NCBI GenBank assembly: GCA_003416985.1
Contig: QVIN01000003.1
Location: forward strand, 62,001 to 126,000
Source: Duganella sp. BJB480
GTDB lineage: Bacteria; Pseudomonadota; Gammaproteobacteria; Burkholderiales; Burkholderiaceae_D
Direction: 5' to 3'
DNA length: 64,000 nt
How positions within the stretch are numbered: position 1 is the first letter of the stretch; the number at the start of each line of letters is the position of its first letter. The translations under genes and the position numbers were made by a program. The notes under the pieces are model-generated. The model saw nothing but the letters and a program-made list of their open reading frames with translations, did not search any database and was not told where the DNA came from. Below, piece after piece: positions 63,118 to 64,000 of this stretch.

Positions 63118-63813
63118 ATGAAACGACTGCTCATCACCGCCGCCCTACTGGCCCTGTTGCCGGCGGCCCACGCCCAGCAAGCGCCGCTGCGCCAGGACGC
63201 CGCCGCGCTCAAGCGCAGCGTCGAACAATTCCTGCAGGTGCAAAGCGGCGGCCTGCCCGGCCAGGTGACGGTCGCCGTGGGCGCCATCGACCCGCGCATG
63301 AACCTGGCCGCCTGCCCCGATCCGCAGGCCTTCTTCATGCCCGGCGCGCGCGCCTGGGGCAAGACCACGGTCGGCGTGCGCTGTGCGACACCAACGGCCT
63401 GGACGGTATATATTCAAGCCACGGTCACCGTGGTCGGCGAGTACATCGCCAGCGCCGCCCCGCTGGCCCAGGGCCAGGCCATCGAGGCCAGCCAGCTGGT
63501 GACCTTGAAGGGCGACCTGACCGCGCTGCCGGCCGGCATCGCCACCGACATGGGCCAGGTGATCGGCCGCAGCACCAATATTTCACTGCCGCCGGGCACC
63601 CCGCTGCGCCTCGATACGCTGCGCAGCAAGCCGGTGGTGCAATCCGGGCAACTGGTGCGGCTGGTTTCCAGCGGCAACGGCTTCAGCGTCTCGGCCGAAG
63701 CCCGCGCCATGAGCACGGCCGGCGACGGCCAGGTGGTCCAGGTAAAAACTTCCGGTGGGCAGCAAATCACCGGGATCGCCAAGGCGGGCGGACTGGTGGA
63801 GGTGGCGTTTTGA
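63118..63813 (+). CDS. flgA: P-ring assembly chaperone FlgA
   Basis: A 231-residue periplasmic chaperone for P-ring formation. It has a signal peptide (MKRLLITAALLALLPAAHAQ), and the C-terminal SAF domain ends VQVKTSGGQQITGIAKAGG, a family hallmark. An AAGGGGA site precedes the ATG. Its divergent position to flgB and its place before flgM are standard. Confidence 0.95.
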   Translation: MKRLLITAALLALLPAAHAQQAPLRQDAAALKRSVEQFLQVQSGGLPGQVTVAVGAIDPRMNLAACPDPQAFFMPGARAWGKTTVGVRCATPTAWTVYIQATVTVVGEYIASAAPLAQGQAIEASQLVTLKGDLTALPAGIATDMGQVIGRSTNISLPPGTPLRLDTLRSKPVVQSGQLVRLVSSGNGFSVSAEARAMSTAGDGQVVQVKTSGGQQITGIAKAGGLVEVAF

Positions 63814-63846
63814 CGGAACGCCGGGGATCTTGCGGTAAAGCAACGC

Positions 63847-63873
63847 TAAAGTTTTGCGCGCGGCCGCCGTTAT
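63847..63873 (+). promoter_or_regulatory. Candidate sigma-28 promoter of flgM
   Basis: TAAAGTTT (63847-63854) is an exact match to the FliA -35 consensus, followed by 11 bases and GCCGTTAT (63866-63873; six of eight with GCCGATAA). A late promoter here fits the known feedback by which FliA drives flgM. Confidence 0.78.
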
Positions 63874-63921
63874 AGAGTCAGATCCCGGAGTTTCGTACTC
63901 CTACCAGAGAAGGATAATGCT

Positions 63922-64000
63922 GTGAAAATCAACGATACATTGAAGAGCACGACCGGCTTGCCGTCGTCGACCCCGGCTTCCACCTCGACCGCGCGCGGCG
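63922..64000 (+). CDS. flgM: Anti-sigma-28 factor FlgM (5' part only)
   Basis: The first 26 codons of FlgM, which binds FliA until it is secreted through the finished hook. The start is GTG at 63922, with GAGAAGGA about eight bases upstream. The sequence KINDTLKSTTGLPSS matches the family N-terminus. The window ends inside the gene, so the FliA-binding C-terminal half is not visible. Confidence 0.85.
   Translation, partial: MKINDTLKSTTGLPSSTPASTSTARG

Noticed and set aside
1-64000. tRNA, rRNA or riboswitch genes
   Set aside because: I saw no convincing cloverleaf, rRNA segment or riboswitch core in the intergenic gaps; a covariance-model scan would be needed to exclude small RNAs.

Overview
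The window comes from a high-GC betaproteobacterium, most likely an Oxalobacteraceae member (Massilia, Duganella or Janthinobacterium type). Reasons: the Burkholderiales-style housekeeping order STK-PP2C-rph-rdgB-hemW next to yicC and gmk-rpoZ-spoT, a large flagellar locus, and dispersed palindromes with the core GGGGTCAAGTCTGACATT. The genus is an inference; no rRNA or other taxonomic marker lies in the window.

Bases 1-21,650 are housekeeping, signalling and accessory genes. A PIN-type toxin-antitoxin pair, a patatin-like lipase and a chemotaxis receptor come first. A minus-strand cluster follows: Ser/Thr kinase, PP2C phosphatase, RNase PH, an orphan periplasmic binding protein, RdgB and HemW. 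yicC is divergent to it. A small accessory stretch (second toxin-antitoxin pair, ABM monooxygenase, DUF72 protein) precedes gmk-rpoZ-spoT. Then come a periplasmic binding-like protein, greB, a small membrane protein, a NarL-type two-component pair and a diguanylate cyclase.

Bases 21,650-42,973 are flagellar, in order: fliC, flaG, fliD, fliS, fliT, a second fliK-like gene, an orphan FlhB C-terminal-domain gene and ycgR (all plus strand); fliE (minus); and fliF-G-H-I-J-K-L-M-N-O-P-Q-R (plus). Bases 52,114-62,959 hold flgB-C-D-E-F-G-H-I-J-K-L on the minus strand. flgA and the start of flgM diverge from flgB at the right edge. Together they encode the rod, hook, filament, caps, basal body, C-ring and export gate, apart from FlhA and full-length FlhB. 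Candidate sigma-28 promoters precede fliC, fliD and flgM.

The standout feature is an 8.8-kb gene (43,059-51,851) between fliR and flgL. It encodes about 2,930 residues, nearly all an octapeptide repeat. The octapeptides are organised into a higher-order unit of 16 octads plus one hexapeptide: 134 residues, exactly 402 bp, kept at constant length in 16 copies although the sequences have diverged. The protein ends in a calcium-binding domain with EF-hand-like loops. No function can be assigned from sequence.

Three long palindromes (one a perfect 92-bp palindrome with no spacer) sit at 15,759, 30,341 and 51,885. Each lies exactly between two convergent genes. A further single arm lies at the left edge of the window.
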